Shown here: one piece after another, positions 1 to 5,816 of the stretch
Position numbering within the stretch: position 1 is the stretch's first letter
How the letters are laid out: the number at the start of each line of letters is the position of its first letter
Assembly: GCA_041745535.1 (NCBI GenBank)
Contig: JBGTIS010000340.1
Coordinates: forward strand, 1-5,816
Source: JBGTIS01 sp041745535
Lineage (GTDB): Bacteria > Bacteroidota > Bacteroidia > Cytophagales > Cyclobacteriaceae
Length of the DNA: 5,816 bases
Reading direction: 5' to 3'
Made by a program: the position numbers and the translations under genes
Notes under the pieces: generated by a model
What the model was told of the DNA's origin: nothing
The model's input: the letters and a program-made list of their open reading frames with translations, nothing else
The model's database searches: none

Positions 1-260
1 TTTACTTTGATCAGTATCTTCAGGAGAATGGCTATCCAGCCTGTACAAATCAGAATATGCGATCTTCTGAAGTATTTCAGATTTTTAAATACAACTACTG
101 CATACTTCAGGACATCTTTCAGGAGACCAAACTTGCTAACCATCCTCTTCTCCCGTGTATGTCTGATCGTGAAGTCTAAAAAATTGTATTTTTCTACAAG
201 TAGGTTCATATGCGGGACATACAAACCCTTATCAACGCGGGCAATAATATTTACGTGCAT
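1..260 (-). CDS. N-terminal fragment of a probable glycosyltransferase (runs off left edge)
   Basis: On the minus strand an open frame starts at ATG 260-258 and stays open for 86 codons to the window edge, so the C-terminus is missing. It begins MHVNIIARVDKGLYVPHMNL, has a basic central part (TIRHTREKRM), and near residues 68-86 a hydrophobic strand-helix (HILICTGWIAILLKIL). This alternation of strands and amphipathic helices fits the N-terminal Rossmann half of a GT-B glycosyltransferase, and a second glycosyltransferase fragment lies at the right edge. No diagnostic motif is visible, so the family is inferred from fold-like pattern and context. The frame extends upstream to a TAA at 353-351. 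A TTG at 302-300 would add 14 residues, but ATG 260 gives the more natural N-terminus. No Shine-Dalgarno is seen. The gene diverges from the lyase gene at 637. I am fairly sure it is coding and less sure of the product. Confidence 0.55.
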   Translation of the reverse strand, partial: MHVNIIARVDKGLYVPHMNLLVEKYNFLDFTIRHTREKRMVSKFGLLKDVLKYAVVVFKNLKYFRRSHILICTGWIAILLKILIKV

Positions 261-308
261 TCTGCGAACAGCGTAAGCTATTTTAGCGAGTTTATGCTGC
301 AAATTAAT

Positions 309-316
309 CAAAAATA
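309..316 (-). promoter_or_regulatory. Candidate -7 element for the left minus-strand gene
   Basis: Read on the minus strand the bases are TATTTTTG, an exact match to the Bacteroidota -7 consensus TAnnTTTG. It ends 48 bp upstream of ATG 260, which would give a 5' leader of roughly 40 nt. No TTG or TTTG box lies 17-23 bp further upstream, so only half of the promoter is supported. One chance match of this kind is not unlikely in a region this AT-rich. Confidence 0.28.
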
Positions 317-501
317 AAGAAAACCACTTCGTGTAATGAAGATATTTAATTTATACGCTAAAAGAACTAAAGCTTCCCTATATATCCATACTAAAAGATA
401 AGACCTGACAATAAAAATAAGGATCAACGATTTTTCACTGAATTTTATTAATTAAGAAGGGGATATTGATTTTAAAAACTTATTTCAAAGTCTGTAATGA
501 A

Positions 502-531
502 TTTGATATTATTTTACGATTTATAACTTTT
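502..531 (+). promoter_or_regulatory. Candidate two-part Bacteroidota promoter for the lyase gene
   Basis: TTTG at 502-505 is followed after 18 bp by TAACTTTT at 524-531. This resembles the Bacteroidota arrangement of a TTTG -33 box, about 19 bp, then TAnnTTTG, with only the last base of the -7 box wrong. Use of this promoter would give a leader of about 100 nt before ATG 637 that includes the palindrome at 610-621. It is the only candidate in the region with both boxes at near-consensus spacing. Confidence 0.33.
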
Positions 532-576
532 TACGCAACTTCCTTATATAATTACTATAGTTACTTTACTTTATCA

Positions 577-584
577 TAATTTTG
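577..584 (+). promoter_or_regulatory. Candidate -7 element close to the lyase gene
   Basis: TAATTTTG matches TAnnTTTG exactly and lies 52 bp before ATG 637, which would give a leader of about 45 nt. No matching TTTG box is found 17-23 bp upstream, so it is an alternative to the 502-531 candidate rather than a better one. Confidence 0.3.
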
Positions 585-609
585 ATAGAAAGGAATAGTA
601 TTTGGTAAA

Positions 610-621
610 GTTTGTACAAAC
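610..621. repeat. 12-bp perfect palindrome GTTTGTACAAAC, possible operator
   Basis: The bases read the same on both strands over 12 positions. The site ends 15 bp before the lyase start codon, inside the likely 5' leader and downstream of both candidate promoters. A dimeric regulator binding here could block initiation or elongation, but no regulator gene is in the window and I do not recognise the sequence as a known operator. The half-site TGTACAAA also occurs near 43-50, inside the left gene. Confidence 0.35.
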
Positions 622-636
622 CATTAATTAGTATTT

Positions 637-2856
637 ATGAAAAAGCGATTCAGCTTGTTTTTATTAATAGCGGTACTCACGCTAAACCCTTCATATGGGC
701 AGATAATTAAAACTGCTCCACCTGTCCCCTCAACTCATCCGAGAGTCCTTGTAAAACCTAAGGACATTCTGGATTTAAAGAAAAAACGAAATTTACCTGA
801 GTTCAAATTATTGTGGATTCAGATAGAAAGTAGTAACGAACCTATTTGTCAGGCGCTGACTTACCTGCTTGATGGAGACGCAGTGAAAGGTAAAGCTGCT
901 ATCAACGGAGCCTATAATGCACTTACTAAATGTACCAGCCAGGGTTTGCGATTCATGAATGAGGTATTTTTAGGAGCCTGTGTGTATGATTGGTGTTACG
1001 ATTTGATGACTTCTGCCCAAAAGCAAAAGTTTATCGCTGAGTTTGCAAGAATACACAACCTACACACTCCTTATTGGCCAGCCAGAGATGTTTATGATGC
1101 TATTGTCAGCCATAACAGTTCCGGATGGTTCTTCAACCAGTTGTTTGCAGGTCTGGCAATCTACAATGAAAATCCTCTGATATGGAATGAAGCCACCCGT
1201 ATATTTTTTCAGAACTACCAGGAAGTAAGAAACTTTGCCTTTCAATCGCACATGAGTCACCAGGGATGGTACACAAGTACACGCTGGTGCCATGTATTAA
1301 TGACAGGTTTTCTTTTCAAAACACTCTCTGATGGAAAAAATGTATGGACTAGTGATTTTGAAAAAACAGGGGAAATGTTACTGTATTTTATGCGTCCTGA
1401 TCAGCAAATTATGAGAATGGGGGATGTTTCAGACGATACCTGGGGACATGAATTTAACAACGTATATATCAATGGCTTGGCTGATTACTATCGAAATCCT
1501 TATTTTGCTTACCTGGGTGGTCAAAAAACTTTCAGGTCTTATGATCAACTCAGAGATGATTTGTTCGTTAAGTTTTTGCTGCGTCCTATAGGATTAGAAC
1601 ACAAGAATCAGAGTGATCTCCCTTTGACAAAATATTTTGCCGAACCGGTAGGTGCTCAAATGGTTGCCAGAACCGGGTGGGATATGCAGGGGCCTTTATC
1701 CCGTAATGCTGTCATAGATATGAGAATTGGGCAATATTTCTTCGGAGGTCATCAGCATAAAGATTTTGGAACTTTCCAGATATATTACAAAGGCAACCTG
1801 ACGGGCGACAGTGGTATGTATGGAGGAAGTAAAAGTGATTTTGATTCTGATCACTGGAGACATTATTACCGTTCTACCACAGCGCACAACGGCATTATTA
1901 TTTATGATCCGGCAGAAACTTATGGTGGTGGCAAATGGTCAAAGACTACGGTAGATGGAGGTGTCCGATGGCCTTACAACCACGACATACAGCCTGATTT
2001 TATAACTGACATACTAAATCCTAAAAATGGATTTGAAATGGGTAAGGTGATAGCCCATGAGTTTGGGCCGGACCAACGCAATCCTGAGTTCAGCTATCTT
2101 TCCGGTGATCTTACGCCAGGCTATACTGGTAAAGCAGGTACCGGATACACCACCAGGGCAAAAAAGATTACCCGGTCAATGATTACTTTTAATACTGCCA
2201 ATCCCACTTATCCAGCTGTTTTTGTGGTTTTTGACAGAGTAGAGGTTACCAATAAAGATTTTAGAAAGTCATTCTTGCTTCATTCTATCAAAAAGCCTCA
2301 AATCAGTGAAAATAAAGCTGTCATAAAAAGGGGCGATGGCTTAAGTGGAAAGTTAGTTTCTTACACCTTGTTTCCTGCAAATCCTGTCATCAACACCGTT
2401 GAGGGATTTAAGATCGGTGGTCAAAATTATGATCCGGGTACAAAAGGAGGAAAGTATGAAGATATGCGCTGGAGAATGGAGGTAAGCCCAAAAGACAAAA
2501 CCATAGAAAACTATTTTATGCACGCTATGATTGTCATGGATGAACCCACGGCAGAACCTGTTGCCGAAGCTATTGAAAGCGGTAATTTGATGGGTGCAAA
2601 AGTATTAGACCAGATAGCTATGTTTAGTAAAGACGGTACATTAATCAGCCAGGCCGAATTTGATGTAGAAGGAGAATCCGATTTATTTAAAATACTCCTT
2701 TGCGATGTAGCTCCCGGAAAATGGAAAATTTTTGTGGACGGCATTGAGAAAGGGGAACAAATAGCTTCTATCAATGGACAAACGCTTTACTTTGAGGCAA
2801 AGCCTGGAAGAATAAAATTAGTACACGACCCGGAGGCTCTGACTAAAGTACCTTAG
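637..2856 (+). CDS. Secreted heparinase II-like polysaccharide lyase (PL21-type, heparinase II/III family)
   Basis: This 739-residue protein probably cleaves a uronic-acid-containing polysaccharide by beta-elimination in the periplasm or outside the cell. Residues 1-21 form a signal peptide (MKKR, hydrophobic core, cut near SYG/Q22). An alpha/alpha-toroid lyase domain spans about 30-330, a heparinase II/III beta-sandwich about 335-550, and a C-terminal beta domain about 550-730. From memory it aligns along its whole length with Pedobacter heparinus heparinase II (772 aa): HPRVLV at 34-39, VYDWCYD at 116-122, HQGWYTSTR at 208-216, GHQHKDFG at 371-378, TAHN at 415-418. Zinc ligands H374, D391 and H417 keep the reference spacing of 17 and 26. 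H159, Y212, R216 and H372 match active-site H202, Y257, R261 and H406. Reference E205 has no equivalent, and Y436 corresponds to F402, so the substrate may differ from heparin. ATG 637 is chosen because it gives a complete signal peptide; no Shine-Dalgarno is present. The gene converges on a polysaccharide-assembly unit. Confidence 0.93.
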   Translation: MKKRFSLFLLIAVLTLNPSYGQIIKTAPPVPSTHPRVLVKPKDILDLKKKRNLPEFKLLWIQIESSNEPICQALTYLLDGDAVKGKAAINGAYNALTKCTSQGLRFMNEVFLGACVYDWCYDLMTSAQKQKFIAEFARIHNLHTPYWPARDVYDAIVSHNSSGWFFNQLFAGLAIYNENPLIWNEATRIFFQNYQEVRNFAFQSHMSHQGWYTSTRWCHVLMTGFLFKTLSDGKNVWTSDFEKTGEMLLYFMRPDQQIMRMGDVSDDTWGHEFNNVYINGLADYYRNPYFAYLGGQKTFRSYDQLRDDLFVKFLLRPIGLEHKNQSDLPLTKYFAEPVGAQMVARTGWDMQGPLSRNAVIDMRIGQYFFGGHQHKDFGTFQIYYKGNLTGDSGMYGGSKSDFDSDHWRHYYRSTTAHNGIIIYDPAETYGGGKWSKTTVDGGVRWPYNHDIQPDFITDILNPKNGFEMGKVIAHEFGPDQRNPEFSYLSGDLTPGYTGKAGTGYTTRAKKITRSMITFNTANPTYPAVFVVFDRVEVTNKDFRKSFLLHSIKKPQISENKAVIKRGDGLSGKLVSYTLFPANPVINTVEGFKIGGQNYDPGTKGGKYEDMRWRMEVSPKDKTIENYFMHAMIVMDEPTAEPVAEAIESGNLMGAKVLDQIAMFSKDGTLISQAEFDVEGESDLFKILLCDVAPGKWKIFVDGIEKGEQIASINGQTLYFEAKPGRIKLVHDPEALTKVP

Positions 2857-2879
2857 AAACCATCGCTAAAGATTTTATC

Positions 2880-2922
2880 AAAACAACTGCTTGGTTATTG
2901 AAAAGCCCGGCAGTTGTTTTTT
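2880..2922. terminator. Bidirectional intrinsic terminator between convergent genes
   Basis: A perfect 11-bp stem pairs AAAACAACTGC (2880-2890) with GCAGTTGTTTT (2910-2920) around a 19-base loop. On the plus strand the stem runs into six T residues at 2917-2922, starting 23 bp after the lyase stop. On the minus strand it ends with four T residues, 18 bp beyond the stop of the 2939-4225 gene. One hairpin can therefore end both transcripts, more strongly in the plus direction. Confidence 0.8.
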
Positions 2923-2938
2923 AAAGCACAACACTGAT

Positions 2939-4225
2939 TCAAGTAAAAGCACTTTGGTTTTTCGTCTCGTTGATGACTAACTTGTACTTATTAGATTTAC
3001 TAAAAATAATCTCTTCTTTACCCACCAAGTTGATAGTAAAGCTAACTTCCTTGCCTATTCTGTGTTTGAGGTTACTAATCAGCTTTTTTTTATCTGCGTC
3101 TGTAAAATATGGATTAGTTACAAGGTTTAGAACAAAGGTGTCTTGCTGTTTTTGAACGAACTGAGCAAATTCAACATTTTCTACTCCTTTGAACACCACG
3201 TCCAGTCTACCTACTTTGGTACTATCAGGTAAAACTAGAATATCATCTATCCTTCCTGCTATTCTTTTTATTTCTTGGGTTTTATTATCTGTACGTTCTG
3301 CAGGTTCAATAATATCATTCACTTGGTATCTGATCAAAGGGAAGGAGTCGTTGATAAGACTGGTCGTGATGGTACATTCCTGTTGATACTCGTTGATAGA
3401 ATAAAGAGGAATTTCATAATATTTACCATCCTGGTGTTGCTCAATAGCAATAGTTCTTTCGGCATTGCCGTACCAATCTACCACCTTACCATTGAAAACT
3501 TTTTCAATAGCTTCTCTCTGAAAATCGTATAAAGTTTCGGAAGAAGTAAAGATATAAGGTACCTTTAGACTTTTTCCTGCGTTTTTGAGATAGGTAGCAA
3601 GGATATAAACTGAACTTGGATATGCCAAAATAGCATATGGAGAGAAGTGTGCGATCTTATCATAGAAAAATACTGCCTGCTCTTCTTTCAAGTTGTAGCT
3701 AGATAAAAACAAAGTGTTTGAAAAGGAATCAAATTTGTATAAGTCGGATCTTCCCAAATCACCTCGCAAAGAGACAGTTTTCATACCTGGTAAGTAGCCA
3801 CATAGATTGCGCTGTGCCCAGATAAAAGCAGCCTCCGTTAGCACTGAGTTGTAGTCCCGGTAAACTTTAAGAGGAGTGCCAGTGGTACCACTAGTTAGTC
3901 CTACTGTCTTTGTCCATTTGCTTCCTATAAGTATATTATCAGCTTGGTCTCTAACCTGTTTTCTGTTGATAACTGGCAACATCTTTATATCTTCTAACGA
4001 CTGAATGCTGTGAAGCGTGATACCATGCTGTTGATAAAGTTCTCTGTAAAAAGCAGAATTTTGAAAGGCCTTTCTGAAAACCCGAATGAAAGCCTCATTT
4101 CTTAATTCTTGAATTTTGCTATGGTTAGCAGTTTTGACCTGCTTGACTTGATGAAATTTTTTCCAAAAAAAAGGGCTATACCGGATATGATACTTGAAGA
4201 AACTTTTGATTTGTTCTTTTATCAT
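2939..4225 (-). CDS. CapK/PaaK-like adenylate-forming enzyme, downstream copy
   Basis: This cytoplasmic 428-residue protein belongs to the phenylacetate-CoA ligase/CapK branch of the ANL (acyl-adenylating) enzymes. They activate a carboxylate with ATP and usually pass it to CoA or another acceptor. Visible motifs in order are the phosphate-binding loop TSGTTGTP at 111-118, TSSE at 227-230, WYGNAE at 251-256 (aromatic-Gly-x-x-Glu, adenine site), RYQVND at 299-304 (Asp for ribose), GRIDD at 324-328 (hinge) and SNKYK at 411-415 with the probable catalytic lysine K413. The length is normal for the family and no signal peptide is seen. The glycine before the lysine in the usual SGK is Asn here. 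It follows its paralog by 101 bp with no hairpin between, so it is probably the last gene of the unit. CapK-like proteins are common in capsule and exopolysaccharide loci, but their substrate is generally unknown; acyl or amino-acid decoration of the polymer is inference. Confidence 0.88.
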   Translation of the reverse strand: MIKEQIKSFFKYHIRYSPFFWKKFHQVKQVKTANHSKIQELRNEAFIRVFRKAFQNSAFYRELYQQHGITLHSIQSLEDIKMLPVINRKQVRDQADNILIGSKWTKTVGLTSGTTGTPLKVYRDYNSVLTEAAFIWAQRNLCGYLPGMKTVSLRGDLGRSDLYKFDSFSNTLFLSSYNLKEEQAVFFYDKIAHFSPYAILAYPSSVYILATYLKNAGKSLKVPYIFTSSETLYDFQREAIEKVFNGKVVDWYGNAERTIAIEQHQDGKYYEIPLYSINEYQQECTITTSLINDSFPLIRYQVNDIIEPAERTDNKTQEIKRIAGRIDDILVLPDSTKVGRLDVVFKGVENVEFAQFVQKQQDTFVLNLVTNPYFTDADKKKLISNLKHRIGKEVSFTINLVGKEEIIFSKSNKYKLVINETKNQSAFT

Positions 4226-4326
4226 AACTATAGAAGATTAAAATTTTTATTTGCATATATCTTTTTTCAGTAGAGAAAAGAGACAGATAAGTAGATATAG
4301 TTATAATTTACCAAACGGAAACTATT
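4226..4326. other. 101-bp spacer between the two capK-like genes
   Basis: The spacer is AT-rich and holds no TAnnTTTG element on the minus strand, no GC-rich hairpin and no open frame of note. A 7-bp inverted repeat (4226-4232 with 4296-4302) is within chance for this composition. Nothing argues against read-through from the upstream capK-like gene. No Shine-Dalgarno precedes ATG 4225. Confidence 0.5.
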
Positions 4327-5610
4327 TTATGAGAAGTTACATATTTGGTTAACGACCAGCTTGAATTTGCCAGATTTTGATAAAATAATGTCTTCTTTTT
4401 TGATTTTTTTAATTTCATAAGGCATAGAGTTGCCAATCCTGTGTTCAAGATTTTTTACGATACGTTTTTCGTCATCTGCTGTAAAGTTATTAGTCACTAC
4501 CAGATTTAAAACGAACTTTTCCTTATCAGTTTGAACAAACTGGGCATAGTCTATATTTTTTACCTTATTCAACTCAAATCCCAAACGTCCAATCTTGGTT
4601 CCATCGGGAAGTAGAAGCACATCGTCATTCCTTCCTTGTATTTCCTCTATTCTAAACCGACTTTTATCAAGATCTGTATCAAAAGCGGTATGTTTGATCG
4701 CATCAGTTACTTGATATCGAATTAAAGGAAAATTAGCATTGATCAATCCGGTAGTAATGGTAGCATTTTCTTTAAATTCATTAAATGAGTACAAAGGAAG
4801 CTCATAATACTCATAATTTTGACGCTGCTCTATAGCTATCGTCCTTTCTGCATTACCATACCAGTCATAAATCTTTGTATTAAATACAGCTTCTATCTTA
4901 GTCCTTTGGTTCTCATACAAAGTTTCAGAAGATGTAAAAGTGTAAGGAATTTGAAGTTCTATATTTACGGCACGAAATAAATTAGCCAGATTATCCAAAG
5001 AACTCGGATATGCTAAGATAGCGTAAGGTGCAAAGCTTTGTATTTTGTCAAAATACCATGCTGCATTTTTTTCGCTAATATTGTAACTCGATAAATAAAG
5101 GGTGTTGGAGAACTTATCGAAGCTTATCATTTTGTTTCTGTCCAGATCTCCTCTCAGAGAAACAGTTTTCATACCTGGACGATAACCAAAATGATGTCTA
5201 TGCGCCCAGATGTACGCATTTTCTTCCAAAACAGAAGCATAAGTTCTATACACCATCAAAGGACTTCCTGAAGTACCACTGGTATACCCTTTCACCTTAG
5301 AAAATTTTGATCCTGTATAAATCTCATCGATGTGATCTTTTATATCGCTTTTAGTCAAGACAGGAAGCTTTGTAATGTCATGTATTGATTTTATGTTTTC
5401 TTCCGAAATGTCATATTTTGTGTAAAGCTTTTTATAAAATTTGGAGTGTTTGATAGCATGTCTAAAGACTTCAAGAAACTTCTCATTTTGAATTTCTAAT
5501 AAACGGTTGTTATCCAGTTGCTTAAGAGCAATAATATGTCTTAATTTTTGTTTGAAAAGAGGGCCAAATTTCAAATAATAATTAACTAAGGAGCGAGCAT
5601 TATCTATCAT
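4327..5610 (-). CDS. CapK/PaaK-like adenylate-forming enzyme, upstream copy
   Basis: This 427-residue cytoplasmic protein is a paralog of the 2939-4225 product: about half the residues agree overall by eye, and about 78 of 123 in the core from the GMKTVSLRGDL block to WYGNAERTIAIEQ. ATP-use motifs, counted from ATG 5610, are TSGTSGSP at 110-117, TSSE at 226-229, WYGNAE at 250-255, RYQVTD at 298-303, GRNDD at 326-330 and the C-terminal SGKFK at 413-417 with K415 as the probable catalytic lysine. It should adenylate a carboxylic acid that is not known. A TTG at 5628 would extend it by six residues and overlap the stop of the preceding gene. ATG 5610 is preferred because its N-terminus (MIDNARSLVNYYLKFGPLF) aligns directly with that of the paralog. 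It begins 14 bp after the glycosyltransferase stop, which indicates co-transcription. Confidence 0.88.
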   Translation of the reverse strand: MIDNARSLVNYYLKFGPLFKQKLRHIIALKQLDNNRLLEIQNEKFLEVFRHAIKHSKFYKKLYTKYDISEENIKSIHDITKLPVLTKSDIKDHIDEIYTGSKFSKVKGYTSGTSGSPLMVYRTYASVLEENAYIWAHRHHFGYRPGMKTVSLRGDLDRNKMISFDKFSNTLYLSSYNISEKNAAWYFDKIQSFAPYAILAYPSSLDNLANLFRAVNIELQIPYTFTSSETLYENQRTKIEAVFNTKIYDWYGNAERTIAIEQRQNYEYYELPLYSFNEFKENATITTGLINANFPLIRYQVTDAIKHTAFDTDLDKSRFRIEEIQGRNDDVLLLPDGTKIGRLGFELNKVKNIDYAQFVQTDKEKFVLNLVVTNNFTADDEKRIVKNLEHRIGNSMPYEIKKIKKEDIILSKSGKFKLVVNQICNFS

Positions 5611-5624
5611 AAAAATTTTTATAA

Positions 5625-5816
5625 TCAAAAAACAGTAACGCTCTGCGTTATTTTCTCAGATCTGTTGGTTGCATAATTAACTGCTTCCAAAAATCCGTCA
5701 AACATCCGTTTGATATGTGCATTATTGTGTATATCATCCATTGCATTTCTAGAAAACTCCTCTAACGCTGCCTCATTCTGGAGTAAAAAATTGATTTTCT
5801 CCTCTAGTTTTTTTGC
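5625..5816 (-). CDS. C-terminal fragment of a probable GT4-type glycosyltransferase (enters from right edge)
   Basis: The minus strand is open from the window edge at 5816 to a TGA at 5627-5625, giving 63 residues. The fragment has the look of the C-terminal tail of a family-4 (group 1) glycosyltransferase: a helix that ends the nucleotide-sugar domain (KKLEEKINFLLQNEAALEEF), then FSRNAMDDIHNNAH, and a last helix IKRMFDGFLEAVNYA, as in the common pattern of 'l.dn......fs.nA....' followed by a closing helix. The nucleotide-sugar-binding E-x7-E region lies outside the window, so the call rests on this tail and on the neighbouring capK-like genes. The stop is 14 bp before ATG 5610 of the next gene, as expected within an operon. 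The product would transfer a sugar at the cytoplasmic face of the membrane. Confidence 0.62.
   Translation of the reverse strand, partial: AKKLEEKINFLLQNEAALEEFSRNAMDDIHNNAHIKRMFDGFLEAVNYATNRSEKITQSVTVF

Larger units (their letters stand above)
261..636. other. 376-bp divergent intergenic region, very AT-rich
   Basis: This stretch separates the minus-strand gene starting at 260 from the plus-strand lyase starting at 637, so it should hold the promoters of both. I see no convincing gene in it: the longest plus-strand frame noticed (TTG 466 to TAA 579, 37 codons) is a low-complexity aromatic string. It contains TAnnTTTG-like elements facing each way and the palindrome at 610-621. I see no tRNA-like fold, tandem repeat or insertion-sequence end. 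Its base composition is clearly richer in A+T than the flanking genes. Confidence 0.7.

Noticed and set aside
7..276. Plus-strand frame of 89 codons starting at TTG
   Set aside because: It is antisense to a better minus-strand frame, starts with TTG, has no recognisable family pattern and looks like a mirror of the opposite strand.
466..579. 37-codon frame preceded by AAGGGG at 457-462
   Set aside because: The Shine-Dalgarno-like run is only 3 bp from a TTG, the peptide is a low-complexity string rich in Phe, Tyr, Ile and Leu, and the other genes here do not use Shine-Dalgarno sequences.
588..594. GAAAGGA as ribosome binding site of the lyase
   Set aside because: It is about 42 bp before ATG 637, too far to place a ribosome at that start, and no suitable start follows at normal spacing.
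1060..2774. Minus-strand frames inside the lyase gene (1060-1293, 1696-1887, 2511-2774)
   Set aside because: They are shadows of a full-length gene with strong family identity and have no plausible product.
2970..3532. Plus-strand frames inside the downstream capK-like gene
   Set aside because: They lie antisense to conserved ANL-enzyme motifs and show no protein-like pattern.
4226..4302. Inverted repeat AACTATA/TATAGTT flanking the capK spacer
   Set aside because: It is only seven AT-rich bases with a 63-bp gap, which is expected by chance and too weak for a hairpin or an insertion-sequence end.
5611..5628. TTG start at 5628 for the upstream capK-like gene
   Set aside because: It adds only six residues with no match in the paralog. 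ATG 5610 aligns directly with the paralog start.

Overview
The window looks like part of an exopolysaccharide or capsule locus from a member of the Bacteroidota. The evidence for the phylum is AT-rich DNA, starts without Shine-Dalgarno sequences, candidate TAnnTTTG-type -7 elements, and a secreted enzyme that resembles Pedobacter heparinus heparinase II along its whole length. The genus cannot be told from this sequence.

Layout from left to right. (1) Positions 1-260, minus strand: the N-terminal 86 codons of a gene that runs off the left edge, probably a glycosyltransferase. (2) Positions 261-636: a 376-bp, very AT-rich divergent intergenic region with candidate promoter elements in both directions and a perfect 12-bp palindrome close to the next start codon. 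(3) Positions 637-2856, plus strand: a complete secreted heparinase II-like (PL21-type) polysaccharide lyase. (4) Positions 2880-2922: a hairpin with U-tracts, placed to terminate both convergent transcripts. (5) Positions 2939-4225 and 4327-5610, minus strand: two tandem, clearly paralogous CapK/PaaK-like adenylate-forming enzymes. (6) Positions 5625-5816, minus strand: the C-terminal 63 residues of a gene entering from the right edge, probably a GT4-type glycosyltransferase, ending 14 bp before the upstream CapK start.

The right-hand minus-strand genes (glycosyltransferase, CapK, CapK) are closely spaced and probably form one transcription unit for assembling or decorating a surface polysaccharide. 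The lyase is transcribed towards them from its own divergent promoter region. No SusC/SusD pair, sulfatase or regulator of a catabolic polysaccharide-utilisation locus is visible. The lyase may therefore act on the polymer made by this locus, as AlgL does in alginate clusters, but that is inference from context.

The points most worth following up are the biosynthetic context of a heparinase II-like enzyme, its intact zinc site combined with changed active-site residues, and the retained pair of diverged CapK paralogs. I found no RNA gene, CRISPR array, insertion sequence or clearly new defence-type system.
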